From assembly GCA_951804985.1 (NCBI GenBank), contig OX638132.1, forward strand, positions 90,152,696 through 90,216,695: a stretch of 64,000 nucleotides of DNA. The letters are read 5' to 3'. The notes under the pieces were generated by a model. The model was given only the letters and a program-made list of their open reading frames with translations. It did not search any database and was not told the origin of the DNA. Each line of letters begins with the position of its first letter. The first letter of the stretch is position 1. Below are positions 23,626 through 37,012 of this stretch, in pieces. The stretch is from Dryomyza anilis. Its lineage: Eukaryota; Arthropoda; Insecta; Diptera; Dryomyzidae. The translations under genes were made by a program, and so were the position numbers.

Positions 23626-24480
23626 AATAACAACAAATCTGCCACTTGGCATTAAAGTTGTTGTTGGTTTATAAAAAAATACACCAAATATTATCAAAAA
23701 AAAAATGTTTTTGAAATAATTGTATAATGATAAAATGTATATATGATTTTCTAATACCTTATATAATCATACTTTATATAATTATATATTTCAATATTAA
23801 GGGAAACTCCAAGAATGAAAGTGTAAAATGCATTTAGTACTTTATTGCACCTCTTCACTATAACTATGTCTTGTTTGTGTTTTGTTTTGACAGTACTTTT
23901 GCTTTGTTGTTGTGAGCAACACATTCATTTTCTTTTTATACCTTGAGTCGAGACAGTAAATGTTCTGAAATAAGATGAATGTCTTGATATTTTGAAAACC
24001 GTTTAAATTATTTGAATAGGTCATCGGAAGCCAAAGAAATCGTTTCTTCGATTTCAATGTTCTTAAAACCGTTATAGCTCTTAAACGGTGCGACGTATAG
24101 GGAAAATAAAATGTTATAACCGACTAAGTAATATCTGCATTCTCCTCTGAATTAATTTAAACTTGGTATAAATATTGTACTTTACAAAATTAATTAGAAT
24201 TAAAAATGTTTACCTCTAGCTTTAATGGTTCCCAAAATATGGTAGCTATAAAATTGAACAAAAAATTATAAATTCACAAAGGTTTGTTAACATAATTATG
24301 TGTATCTTATAAAGTAGTTTATATAAAACGTGAAAATAGATATCGTTTGAAAGGTATTAAAACCACATTTAATATGCTGATTTTTGTTTCCAAACCTCAA
24401 AGATAATTATAACATGTCTACATTTTGGGAAGGAATATCTCAAAAAGGAATATCTTATTGGTTATGAATTAAAAATAACG
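23626..24480. other. AT-rich non-coding sequence
   Basis: No convincing frame or repeat. The 71-aa minus frame at 23842-24057 is Lys/Asn/Tyr-rich. Confidence 0.45.
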
Positions 24481-24900
24481 AGTGGGGAAAGTTAAGTCAC
24501 ATAAGCGAGACTTAAAGTCGGTCGGCCCCGATGGGAAAACATGGGTGTGCGGATCACACTTAATTTTGAAAACACGTATTTTAAAGTGAATTCAAACAAT
24601 ATATTTTAAATTTTATAACTATATAATGAATATTTTTTGAATTATTCGTTCCCAAAGAATTATATAAAGATCACTTTTATTGGAGGTGGACGTGTCTGTT
24701 CACTGATTTGGATCATTTCCATACTCAGATCCTACTTTTGAAACAAAATTTCATCGCATTCTGACCAGTATTTTTCTAGTTTTCGTGTATGCGAAAAGAA
24801 GAACGGATATGGACGCGAGTAGTGATGCTGATCAATAATATTTATACTTTTCTATACCAAAATTAGAACACCCAGTACCTTATAGATATAGGGTATAAAA
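24481..24900 (-). repeat. Diverged family A relative, copy 4
   Basis: It retains the gtggggaaagttaagtcac start, a gtcggtcggccccg block, a gtggacgtgtctgttcactg block and the tatagggtataaaaa end. It is shorter and far more diverged, with the (GTCT)n core lost. Confidence 0.65.
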
Positions 24901-25328
24901 ATGTAAAACCAGTATATATTTCAATATTATTTGTTTTTTTTATTTGAATTTCGTTTGTGAAAATAAAAAATCTAATCTGATTTCACAAATACGATATTAT
25001 TCACCCTATAAACCATTTCGATAATTTTGAATTCAATGACATTTTGATAAATTTTCGATATGCAACTGATATTAACTCTTGCTGATATTGATCTCAGCAA
25101 CACCCCCTTACCGAACCTGATACGCCAATACCTGTTCTGTATTAGGTCCAGTTACTCATTGCACGTTTAAAATTAGTTTAAGCTTTTTATATTTTGAAAC
25201 ATCTATAACTCCTAATCCGAACGGCCGAATGTCGTTAAATTTTACAGACAGAAAGACAGTTAGTAATCAGTTAATATGACATTTTTAATAATTCTGATAT
25301 GTTGAATATAAGCGAAAGATATCTATAT

Positions 25329-25467
25329 ATACCCTACACCTATAGGTACAGGGTCTATTAACTTTGTGCATATATTGTAACGCAACTTAGGAGACGTGGC
25401 CGGTATGGAAAAGTATATATATTCTTGATCAGCATCACTACCCGAGTCCGTTTAGCCATGTCCATCT

Positions 25468-25499
<32 letters not shown>

Positions 25500-26161
25500 T
25501 GCTGTGTTGCTGTCCGAATACAGAATAACTTGAGAAATACTGATCAGAATGCGATGAAATCTCAATATATTTTAGCCAAAAGTAGTAACCGAGTTTGAAA
25601 ATGAGCCAAATCGGTCAACGGACACGCCCACCTCCCATACAAGTCACTTTCATATAACTCTTTCGGAACTAATAACTGGAAAAGTATTCAAGGTACAGTT
25701 ATAAAATTTTAAAGGTATTGTTAGAATTCACCTATAAATATGTGGTCCAAAAATGGTCGTGATCCGCCCACTTTTTTTTTCATTATTTCCCGGGTTTTCA
25801 TAGTGGAAATTTGATCCGTAAATTATTAAAATCAAATCTATGAAATATTAGCCTTTCAAAATTTTAAATATAGACGTGGTCCGCCCAATTATATTTTTCA
25901 ATTTTTTTTTTAGTTTTTTTATATTTTATATAAATTTTTTAATTTATGGGGATATAAGACGTAAATTTCTGATATATGAATAATATTCTGAGGGTGGGGA
26001 GGTTCCGCATAATTAAACACTTTAAAATTAAGGTGTGCAATTAAATATCCCACATTAATATCCCCACCAAAGGTGTAGGGTATTCCATAGTCGGGCACGA
26101 CCGACTATAAAAATCTGTCCCATGTGACCGAACTTACCCATGTGACCTAACTTTCCCAACT
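25329..26161 (+). repeat. Interspersed repeat family A, copy 2
   Basis: Collinear with 12123-12943. A longer (GTCT)n run at 25466-25500 shows array expansion between copies. Same subterminal inverted aggtgtagggtat. Confidence 0.88.
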
Positions 26162-28575
26162 AAACTAAGTTTTTTTTTTTTCATAATGTGACTGAAAAAT
26201 TGGACCTGAATGATTTTTTTCAATCGACGTTAAATATTTTTTCAATATTTTTTAAAATATTTTATTAAATCGCTGCAATTAGAAATTACTCTTATAATCA
26301 ATAAAATATTGTAAACTAATTCAAATTTCAACATTAACAAGACCTATGATCTTTGACCTTTGATACCATAATTTAATACCACAAACAAAAGCATTTAAAT
26401 ATATTGGTTCATAAAATAAAAATATCATTATTGAACTTTGCACGTATGCCACCCAATGTGAGAGGCTTGCAAGACGGCACGATTTGTTACAATTTCGTTA
26501 TTTGTTTTTTTATTTCACGTTAATGCATTTGAATTAAATCGAAAAGCAATTTGTAAATATTAGCAGCTACCTGCTGTTCGAAATACATATGTGTTTTTGG
26601 CATATGCTGCCAAAGAAAACATAAAAAAAATACTTTGGCATATTTAGTTAAAGGTAAAAGTTGGATATGCAGATATAAAAGTTGCTAAAGTACAAATTAA
26701 TGATAATGTTTATTCGAAGCACCCTACACGGAGTAACATTAATTGCAGTATATAAATTGAGTTAATAATATTATTAACTAAATTTGAAAATTAATATAGT
26801 TTTTAGAAGTTTTGAAAAACATTAGCACTTCTTTAATGGAGATTAAAAACCATTTTTGTAAACTTCAACTCTTTTCTGTAATATTATTACATTTTCTATT
26901 AGACAGGGCATATTCAATTTGTGCATCCAGAAGGAGTTATATGTAGAAAGTATACATATTCTATCCATCTGTATTTCTGTAAGTCTATTTGTGGAAATCA
27001 CTATTAAAGGAAACCAATAAGAGATAGCTCAATGAAACTTGGCACTAGGATTACTAGTTATACCAATAATCTTTCCGAGTTTAATTTAATGTCTTTTCAA
27101 TGAATTTATCTACTCTTGGCTTCCTCTAATTGTGATATCTGATACTTCATATAGCAGGAAACTGTACGGACGAATTTAACCATCCGAAGTGGACTTTTTA
27201 TATACCCTTTATTTTATGTTAAAACATATTTAATAATGTTTTTTTTTTTTCCCCAACAATTCATAATTTTCAATATTTTCCTACAGGTTATAATTTTTTT
27301 AAGCCTGTACATTTTTTACTTTATAACGAATTCAAAGTATTAGTTGATCGACAATAGGTCCCTCTATTCGTTATGATTCTGTTGTGCTGTCTTTATTGCC
27401 CAATGATTTTTAATTCGACAACATCATGCGATAAAATGCCAACATGAAGCTGTTCGTTAATGAAATGAAATCGTCAACAAAACAACTCGCAAAGATTTCT
27501 TTGGCTGTGGGCGGTCTAAGAGCAACGCCACTGGAAGCCGTCAGCCGCCGTACCGGAGGCAGATCTTTAGAAGCCTAATGCGCAAAGAAAGGCAAAACTT
27601 TAATTAAATAAAATGTGATAAAAAAAATCAACTACCTTGGCAACTAATGTGCTTTTTGTGAGCCGCAAAAAAAACCGATGTATAAATTGTACTTAATTTT
27701 TACTTAATATTAATTTTTAACTAATATTAAATTATTTTTTATATTATTGAAAAATGAATTAAAATAAAACATGATGTTATTTATTGTATGGAATTGATAA
27801 TATCTATAGATGGTTTCAAATTCTATTTATTAGTCACAAATTTAGAACAAACCTTAATTATCGCATCAAAAAATGTTGACAATAAAATAATGTTGGATGC
27901 AGATTTACGATTTTTGAAGTTAAATTTCTGAAATCGCAAATTTCATCAAAATCTAATTGAATTTTTTAAGCAAACACTGCACTGTGATACGAAATCTAGT
28001 TCCAGGTGTAGACAAGAAAAACATTGCCAAACATGTTCATTATTGGACCATTCCAACGCCTTTTTCTCATACAAACGAAATAGTTTATTGTATAAATTAT
28101 TTTTAAAGATTGTGTTTCTTTTCCTACATAGATTTTTTTATTGTTTTAATAAGAACCATTATATCATTCTTATATAAAATAATAACTCTATGATGATTGT
28201 TACCATAATATTTTGAACATTTTTACAAGAAGTCTATTTCGGTTATTTTTTGAGTTATATATATTAATCAATATTTGTGACGGTTTTATTTTACTATTTT
28301 AAACAAAAAACATCAATATGATAATTTTTTTCATAAATAGTATCCTCATTTATGTATTTATAATTATTATTTCTATTTAATTGCAAATACTATTTACTGA
28401 TGGAAAGAATTTATTCGAAAAAAATATTATATTGTTTTCGAAAATAAAAAATTAATTGCGATTTTTTTTTTTTGATAAAAATATGTCAAAAAATGTAGAA
28501 AAAAAAGCAAAAGTAGGAATATTTTTTTTATAAAATATATTTTTTATATACAGCTTTTTGTTAATAAATCATGTA
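26162..28575. other. Mostly non-coding sequence
   Basis: 26890-27210 looks like a very decayed interspersed repeat (agacagggcatattcaattt, then tccatctgtatttctgtaag). The island at 27440-27620 is described separately. The rest is AT-rich with no features. Confidence 0.4.
27444..27578 (+). CDS. Possible 44-aa ORF in a GC-richer island
   Basis: ATG 27444 to TAA 27576-27578 encodes a basic peptide containing KQLAKISLAVGGLRATP and RRTGGRS. The overlapping +2 frame is also open, with a basic composition. An AATAAA follows at about 27605. A vague similarity to histone H3 tail composition was noted but does not align. It may be a decayed retrogene or a leader exon. Confidence 0.15.
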   Translation: MKLFVNEMKSSTKQLAKISLAVGGLRATPLEAVSRRTGGRSLEA

Positions 28576-28767
28576 TTATATAAGAAATAAAAATAACGAA
28601 CTACCTGAGAACTCTAAAGCTGCTATAGGGAGCAAGCCTTTTTTCAAAAATTCAAAATGCCTGCTATGCAATGTGTATTCCCAATCATATTCCTGTGCGT
28701 TTTCCTTAAAACTGCTACTATAATACCAGTTTCCTTGCATATTGTTTGGCCTTAGTAAAACTTTCAT
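28576..28767 (-). CDS. Orphan coding-like ORF, 63 aa
   Basis: On the minus strand ATG at 28767 opens a frame with varied, protein-like residues (MKVLLRPNNMQGNWYYSSSF, then DWEYTLHSRHFEFLKKGLL). It includes two Trp and several Tyr/Phe, which is unusual for random AT-rich DNA. A donor-like tcag|gtagtt falls near the end (about 28609), after which the frame becomes Ser/Leu/Phe filler, so this may be an exon. It lies just beside the inverted element at 28891. No family is recognised. Confidence 0.25.
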   Translation of the reverse strand: MKVLLRPNNMQGNWYYSSSFKENAQEYDWEYTLHSRHFEFLKKGLLPIAALEFSGSSLFLFLI

Positions 28768-28890
28768 TATAATAAGATAAGAAACATTAAAACAATAGTA
28801 TTCAATAATATATTTATATTCAATAATATATTTATATTCAATAATAATTAAGTTAATGGTATTAAAATAATATTGAAATTATTATATTAA

Positions 28891-30315
28891 TACACGCTGC
28901 AAAAAAAGGGTTCTCCCAAACATAATTTTGCAGGCATTAACATGTATGTTTGGAATTTTATGTAAACATAATATATAATTGACTGATAAATAATTTGTAA
29001 ACAGGGTTGTATAGAGACTTGAGCAGTGTTGTAATGAGCTCTGACTTACATTATAATATCCCGGAAACATTTTAATGTTGCACCTTAAAATGGAGTATGT
29101 TCTAATGGAAACATAATAATTACTACATCCAAATAAAATAAATATTTGAACCGAAACATAAATATGTTCAAATTAAAACATGATTTTAAACGACTTGAAT
29201 ATAAATATGTTTCCAGTGAAACATATCAGTTGTTTCAGTACAAAAAGTAGTATGTTTGCATAGAAACATATTTAAATATTTTTGAAAAAAAATTCTGGAA
29301 ATAAAATAAAAATAAAATGTTGTTTTTTTTTATTTATTTTTATTAAAAATCTTTAAACATGCACAGTGGAAAATTATAATAATTGAATTCATATACAAAT
29401 TTTTAAATGCATAATTAAATAATTCGTTTAACACTGCAAGTACAAGTGACAGCATCAAGGAATGCACAATTGCACCAGTAGACGCTAAACCAGACAATCC
29501 AGGCTCGCTTTATATTTGATACAGTTATAGTTGATCTCAGTAAAGCACATAGCGTAGGCAAGGAATTCACGGAGGCTTTTGTAAAAAAACATGCCAAATT
29601 CTGTTTGAAAATCGAAACACTGGTTTTTATTTGTGGTTTTTTCACATTAGTTTCAGAAATTATTTACTGCACTATATTATACTCTGTTACTATTTGTACT
29701 TTTTGTAGCACAATTTATATATTTATTTAATTTACAAATAACAAAATTATTACCGACGCGAACACGTTTTCTCAACGAACAACAAAAGACACGTACGCAG
29801 AAAATGCCGATCACCGAGTGCTCAACGAGTGCCAACTTCGTATACAAGAAGAATGTTGCAAGAATACATTTATTTAAATCCTATTTCTTTTTTGTTTGTT
29901 TTTAAACATCAATATGTTCAAACGATGGCAAAAGATGGCGTAGTTAGAAAATGCTGCACTACATTGTCAACTTCGTCAGTCGATAATTTATCGAATTAAG
30001 ACGAGCGTGGCGAACATACGTTGTATTTAGATTTGATTAGCGTTTTTTGTGTTTTGAAACATAGTTTTAACCGAGTAAATTGCCAAGAAATAGTTTATTC
30101 AAATGCAATTAAAATTTTATGTTGGTATTGTAACATATTTATGGTAAATTTGGCATATTCTGCTGGACAATATAATAATGTTTACACGTGAACAAACATA
30201 AATTCAATGTCGTTTATAATTCAATTACACTTCATTCCTAATACATGTATGGTAATTTCGTATTACTTTTTAATTACATTCAAAAATATTCAAACAAATA
30301 TTTTCTATCCGTGTA
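28891..30315 (-). mobile_element. Element E, copy 2 (1.43 kb, inverted)
   Basis: Inverted copy of 9867-11427, lacking one 136-bp internal unit. The length difference between the copies is 136 bp. A 76-codon frame (29645-29415, minus) corresponds to the frame in copy 1, which carries a stop at 10848. The differences between copies are mainly amino-acid changing, so no purifying selection is evident. Confidence 0.8.
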
Positions 30316-30365
30316 GTATTGAATTTTACAAATACTATAAAAAACTTTAAAATTAATATAAAACG

Positions 30366-31150
30366 AGTTGGGAAAGTTCGGTCACATGGGGCGGATTTTT
30401 ATAGTCGGTCGGGCTCGACTATGGAATACCCTACAACTTTGGTGGGAATATTAATGTGGGATATTTAATTGCATACCTTAATTTTAAAATTTTAATTATG
30501 CTGAACCTCCCCACCCTCAGAATATTATTCACATATCAGAAATTTACGTCTTATATGCCCATAAATTAAAAAATTTATATAAAAGTATAAAAAACTTATA
30601 AAAAAAAAATAGAAACATATAATTGGGCGGACAACGTCTATATTTAAAATTTTTAAAGGATAATATTTCATAGATTTTATTTTAATAATTTACGGATCAA
30701 ATTTTCACTATGAAAACCCGGGAAATAATGAAAAAAAAATGTGGACGTATCACGCCCATTTTTGGACCACATATTTTTAGGTGAATTATAACAATACGTT
30801 TTAAATTTTATACCTATATCTTGAATACTTTTCGAGTTATTAGTTCCTAAAGAGTTATATAAAAGTGACTTGTATGAGAAGTGGGCGTGTCCGTTGACCG
30901 ATTTGGCTCATTTTCAAACTCAGTTGCTACTATACGAAATTTTATCACATTCTGATCAAGTTATTCTGTCAAGTTATTCTGTATTCGGACAGCAAGACGG
31001 ACAGACACACAGACGGACATGGCTAAACGGACTCGGGTAGTGATGCTGATCAAGAATATATATACTTTTCCATACCGGACACGCCTCCTAATGGGCGTGA
31101 CAATATATGCACAAAGTTAATATACCCTGTACCTCATAGTTGTAGGGTAT
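30366..31150 (-). repeat. Interspersed repeat family A, copy 3
   Basis: Inverted copy, starting agttgggaaagttcggtcac and ending with tagttgtagggtat. It inserted about 50 bp from the end of inverted element E. Confidence 0.88.
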
Positions 31151-32339
31151 GAAAAGGATTCATACAGGAATCATCAAAGTAATAGGCTCAGTCTGAAATT
31201 AGAGGATTGTCTTTATTTTTGTTAATTCCATACACATTTTCTGTGAAGAGTTGCATGGCAATCTAAAATTGAATTATTAGGAAAATACATTTGTAAATCA
31301 TACTAACTACATTCAAGTTTCTTTTCACTATTTTTCTTTTCACATATTTTTAAAATATAAAAACGTACATATATTCTCGAATCACGTCATCCCAACATAT
31401 CGTCCAGCAATTGCATACTATGCTCTTACTACATTCTCTAATAATCTTCCACACAAACAAAATATTTATTTATTATATAATTTTCGAAGTTGATTTTTTT
31501 TTTACAATTGTGTATGTAGGTACAAAATATATAAAACAAAAATCACTGATATAATTCATATTTTTGTCGTTCATGTAACTTTAATGCTTAAGGATTTGTT
31601 TGCAAATAATTGCCTTTAGTTTTTCCAACAATAATTTACTTTTCTTCTAGTCTTACACAATATTTTCGGTTTTAATTGACGAAGTTTTAATGGCATCTTC
31701 ATAACATATAGCATAACATATTTTTTTGTTGATAAAATCAATAAATAATATTTGTCAAATGAATGCAACATTTTATTTCTAAGTATTGCTGATGAGTTGT
31801 TGATATTTTTTTTGTTGTTTTTATTTCCTTATGTGTTTATGACACTTTCTTTTAGATGACGATAACTTATTGTACAAAATACGCAGATGCATATTTTTAT
31901 TTGGGTGGTAAAGCAAAATAATAAAAAAAGTGGAAGAAACTACATATAAAAATACCGCAAAATATATATAAAGTTATTTCGGGGGAAAAAAAGGCTATTT
32001 TTTGCTTGTTTGTGGAGAAATTGTTGCAGGCCAGACCGCAATGCGTCACCATGATTGACATGCTTTTGCTGATGTCGTGTTGATGTTGCTGATGATGCTG
32101 ATAATCCAATCAATTGCAAAACCATTGATTAAATAAATAAATGTAGCTAATAACTTATGTTATGAAGAAAAATATGTAGGCTTTTTTTTGCTGTTGTAAC
32201 ATAATATTTGCTAATGATTGGCTAATTAGGTGAATACATAAATTAAGTCATGAAGCTGATTTTCTATAGAACACTAAGCTAATCACTTACAAAAGGTATC
32301 TGGTATTTGAGGTGTAGTAATTTACTTATTGATAAATAT
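31151..32339. other. Non-coding sequence
   Basis: tgttgctgatgatgctgata repeats at 32080-32105 generate the small Ser/Gln/His frames on the minus strand. Nothing else is seen. Confidence 0.45.
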
Positions 32340-34115
32340 AAAATCAGAATTTTCGAGATGGGACAAATGGGCATCGCACCTCACATACAACCTAAACATT
32401 CAACGCGTTATAACTTGAGACTTACACCAGCTAAGAAGCTAAAATAAAAAACTCAACTACAAAAAAAAGTATTACAAAAAACAAAAGCAAAAATACAAAT
32501 ACAACAGTAATAACAAAAGCTAACTCACAAAAGAAAAAAACACTAAAGCAAAAACATAAAACAAAAGCACAGACACAAAACAAAAACAAAAGCCAAAATA
32601 TAACAACTGAAGGAAAATACACAAAAACAAAATCTAAATAGAAATAAATGCAAAATCAAAAGCAATAACACAAAAACGCCATACCAAAAAGAAAACACAG
32701 AAAATCAGACACGTAAACACAAAATCAAAAACACAAAAACAAAAGTAAAAGTAAACATAAAAAGAAAAATACAAAACAAAAGCATAAGCAAAAACACAAA
32801 AGAAAAAGCAAGATCAAAACACAACAAAAACAAAAGCAAAAACAACCCAATAAAAAACCAAACAAAACACAATAGGAAAATTCAAGAACAAAAAAAAAAG
32901 AAGAAATAGAAACAAAAACACAGAAGCAAAAACAAAAGCAAAATCAATAGCAATAACACAAAAAAAAAAACACGAAAACAAAATCAAAAGCACACAAACA
33001 AATGCAAATACACAAAAACAAAAAGTTTGGAAAATAATAACAAATATAAACAAAATCACAAAAGCAAAAACACAAAAACAAAAGCTAAGACACAAACTCA
33101 ACAAGCAAAAAATTATAGCAAAAATAAAAATAAAAGCAAATAAAAAGAAACAAATGCAAAAAAATTACTAAATAACAAAATCAAAAATACAAAAGCAAAA
33201 ACACAAAAATAAAATCAAAAACAAAATCTAAATCAAAAGCAATAGGAAAATAAAAAATGGAAAACGATAAAAAAATAAAAACAAACCAAAAAACAAACGA
33301 ACAAGACAATTACAAAAATAGAAAAACAGTACGCAAAACGCAAAGAGGAAAAATAGTAAAAACTAAAGCAAAACAGAAACGAGTAAAACACAAATAAAAA
33401 TAAAGGCAAAAACAATCCTCATTTCAATTACAAATACAAAAAAAAAATACAAAAAAAAAATACGAAACAAAAGCATAAGCAAAAACACAAAAGAAGAAGC
33501 CAAAAGAAAAGCAAAAATAAAATCAAAAACAACTCAATAAAAAACCAAACAAAACAAATAAGGAAAATCCAGAGCAAAAAAAGAAAAAACACAAAAGCAT
33601 AAACAAAAACAATAGCAATAACACAAAAAGCAAAAACACAAAAACAAAAGCACAAACCCAAATGCAAATACACAAAAAAAAGTTTGGAAAAATATATAAG
33701 CAAAATCACAAAAGCAAAAAATAAAAACAAAGGCTAAGGCACAAACACAACAAGCAAAAAATTATAGAAAAAATAAAAACAAAAGCAAATAAACAAATGC
33801 AAATAAATAGCAAAAAAAAACAAAATAAAAAAAAACAAAATCAAAAAAACAAAAGCAAAACAACAAAAATAAAAGCAAAAACGCTAAACTAAAAACAATA
33901 AGAAAATTAAATATGAAAAATGCAAAGAGAAAATAATAAACAAAAAAAACAATCAAAAAACAAATGAACAAAGTCAATTAGGAAAACAGTACACAAAAAA
34001 ACAAAAAGAAAAATAGTAAAAACTAAAGCAAAACAGAAACGGGTAAAACACAAAAGGCTAAAACACAAATAAGAATAACAGTAAAAAAAATCTAATTTTA
34101 GTTAAAGACAACATT
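32340..34115 (+). repeat. Helitron-like head followed by a 1.65-kb (CAAAAACAAAAGC)n minisatellite
   Basis: Positions 32345-32450 match the body of the Helitron-like family (gcacctcacatacaacctaa, then the agctaagaagc tract). From about 32455 to 34110 the DNA is a degenerate array of CAAAA/CAAAAGC words, purine-rich on the + strand with almost no T. A partial higher-order duplication is visible: the block at about 32780-33120 is similar to 33470-33760. The minus-strand Phe/Cys/Leu frames here are artefacts of the repeat. The Helitron 3' end was not found. Confidence 0.7.
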
Positions 34116-34189
34116 CATCTTTTTGTTTTGTGTTTCACAAAATATTTTATTACAACACTTTTTTCAGGTACAAAATACTAGTAAGAATA

Positions 34190-34310
34190 AATAAATTAAT
34201 AAAGAAAGAACGAAATAAATAAACAAAAAATAAATAAATAAAAAATAAATAAATAAAAAATAAATAAATAAAAAATAAATAAATAAAAAATAAATATTCA
34301 AATATCGTAT
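34190..34310 (+). repeat. TAAATAAATAAAAAATAAA microsatellite
   Basis: A pure A/T tandem run that produces a Phe/Leu/Ile/Tyr frame on the minus strand, not a gene. Confidence 0.9.
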
Positions 34311-36504
34311 CTTGTCAAAGTAATTGAATGTACGAAAAATTAAAAAAAAATATAATCGATAAAGCAAATTATTCGAGAAGCTTCGAGGCATCGGAGGTCA
34401 TGGCAGATTCGGATTCTCTTCAATTGCATGAATGGATGTTTAAAATGAATTTAATTACTAATTTTAATTTAGTTTCATATTTTAGCTGCATTTAGGATAA
34501 TATTTAAATAACAAATAACAATTTTATCCCAAATTAAATAGATTTGTGTTGAAATTTAAATTTCATCAAAAGCACAGGAAAAATTATTCGTTACAAACAA
34601 CACAGTGGAAACCACAAAACACAAAAAAGAATGCCTAACTGCGTGACTGACTAAACGACCGATAGAATGACTGACTGACTGACTGACTGACTGACTGACT
34701 GACTGACTGTCTGACTTACTGCTAGATAAATTGACTGACTTACCGCCTATACGATTGTTTGGAACTGCCTGCTGAAATTCTGGAAAATGCTGACCAGATA
34801 AACAGGCTTAGGCGCAAATTGCTCCAGTGGTTGATTTATTTTGAGTGATTGATTTGGTATTTTCGACGTCACTGCCGTATCTGCAGACATAAAACTACTA
34901 GTGGATTGCACACTTTTATAACTTTTTATTACTTGCTTGACTATTATTGCATTTTCGTGCGGCAAGGTGTTTTTCTTTTTTCTAACCATGCAATGCGAGT
35001 TGAGGATGTTTTGCAATCATGTTCAGCGGTCAGTGAAAATAAAAACTACTGTGGTCGAGAGAAATGGAACCATTGGCGTTTTTTTTTTTTTTTTTTTTTT
35101 TTTTTCTGGCTATATACGTTGCGTGCATTTTTTCCATTTAAATCGTGTTTTATTCAGTGATTAAAATGACTTTCATTAAAATTGCAGAACAGACAGATGA
35201 TGCTATTTACACAGAAGTTTTAATGAAAAGAGAAAGGTTGTGACATAAAGGAAATTAATTCGAAATGAAAAATATTTATTTAAAATGCACAATATTTTTA
35301 TTAATTTATTTCACTTTTCATTATAAATGCAAGGGTGTACATTTAAGTAATTATCGTTTTAATTAACCACTGTATACAATTTACATCATATCAATTAAAT
35401 CAATTTATTTAATGTTAAGTGAAAGTTGAACTATAAGTGCGTTATAAACGCACCCGTAGGCATACTGATTTAATATTAATATTTATATTCATTTCGCACT
35501 TCATTTACATTTTATTTTTATATCACTTTTACATTATACATATTGCATTTTATTGCTTTTTTCATTGGCCTTAGCAATCGATGCGAGCTGTTCATTTTGC
35601 ATCTTTTTAATATAGAGTTTTCATTTTATTTATATTTTATTCGTGATGTTGATATTTAACTCATCGCGATGTCTGACATTTTTGTTGTTGTTCGTATTTG
35701 CATTGATTTCGATATTGCTTTTTGCTAATATCATGTTCTATGGATTTTTAGAAATCACCAACATATTCTGTGTGTATTTAAAATAAATTTAAATTTCGTG
35801 ATTTTTAGATATGGATGGAAATGTGTTTAAAATTGTAAATTTTTAAGGATATTTCATTGGTTGTAATATATATTTTTGAATTCAACATGTAGGCTTTATA
35901 ATTCCACTTAGACTTTATAATTCAACTTTTTTCCACAAATATTCGAGTGTGCAAATTATGTCGATTACAAACTAAGTATCAAAGAAATAAATAAAATAAT
36001 GATAAACAAATATGCATGTGGAAAATATATATATTTTACTTATATTTTGATACAAATAAAATATATAGAATTCAATTCATTCGAATGATTTTTAAAACTT
36101 TCCGATCGGTGATATGTCAAATCATGTAACCAAGTTTCTTTGCTAAGAATGGATCAGTTTAATTTACGTAGATTTAAAATTAGATTTCACACTGATCAGA
36201 ATTATCCTAGGAGCAAATCAAATGAATGCCTCATCGTATTCTGATCAGGGACGTATGTGCGATAAGGTTAATTTTTACAAATTCACAATAAGGAAATTTC
36301 CCAATTCACTCCAATCGACAATAAATAAAATTTAATTTAAGGTTGTACCTCTTGAATTTTGACAAATTTAGCAAACTGATTTAGGGCAATTGACCAATTT
36401 TTTGTAATTTATTTTTTTGTCTAGTATTTTCATACGATACAGTGGCTCAAGTTATATAAAATGAGCCAAAATCACTTTTGTTGTTCATATTGAAATACCT
36501 CTTG
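34311..36504. other. Largely unique non-coding sequence
   Basis: Includes the (GACT)n run and a T-tract of about 25 at 35081-35105. 34750-35070 is GC-richer but its frames on both strands are short and broken. 35160-36500 is AT-rich with nothing recognised. Confidence 0.4.
34665..34716 (+). repeat. (GACT)n microsatellite
   Basis: About eleven consecutive gact tetramers, flanked by degenerate copies out to 34640 and 34745. Confidence 0.92.
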
Positions 36505-36960
36505 AACGAGTACACAGATAAAAAATCATTTTATTGATGAATTTCTTTCTTCAAATCAAGAACGATTCATAATATTGATAACTACATAAAATCCATGTTA
36601 TGTATTCATTATCAATTTGATGAATGACCGAAAAAGTGTTCTTTAATACGATGTAATCTATGTGAAGAATACATTTCATCATATTAATGAAAAAAATACA
36701 TAAATACAAGATATATATACATCGTATTAAAGAATGTTCTTTATCAAACCATATTTCAATTCAAATACTTATTTTTCGTAAATTTTGTGCCACTCTTCTC
36801 AGTTCTCAAGTAGTTCTTTTATGATGCTTGCTTCATATGCATAAATTAGTAAAATGTTTTATAAAATATTTATTTATAACTGCAACCTTTTATTAATAAA
36901 AATAATATTAATTAAGAATATATTAAAAAAACTTTATTATTAAAAAAAATTTTTTTTTTT
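36505..36960. repeat. D-family element, partial D1
   Basis: It starts acacagataaaaaatcattt near 36510 and has the same order of palindromes as 11428-11815. It ends in T-rich sequence next to the truncated Tc1-type copy. Confidence 0.75.
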
Positions 36961-37012
36961 TGGTTAAATTGTTTTTAATGTTTTTTTTCGAAGAATTAAA
37001 AAAAAATTTTTT

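Noticed and set aside
27444..27578. Histone H3 fragment
   Set aside because: Basic composition and a few shared words only; no alignable H3 motif in any frame.
32431..33977. Several 60-100-aa minus-strand frames rich in Phe, Cys, Val and Leu
   Set aside because: They are translations of the CAAAAACAAAAGC minisatellite; its lack of T on + removes stops on the minus strand.
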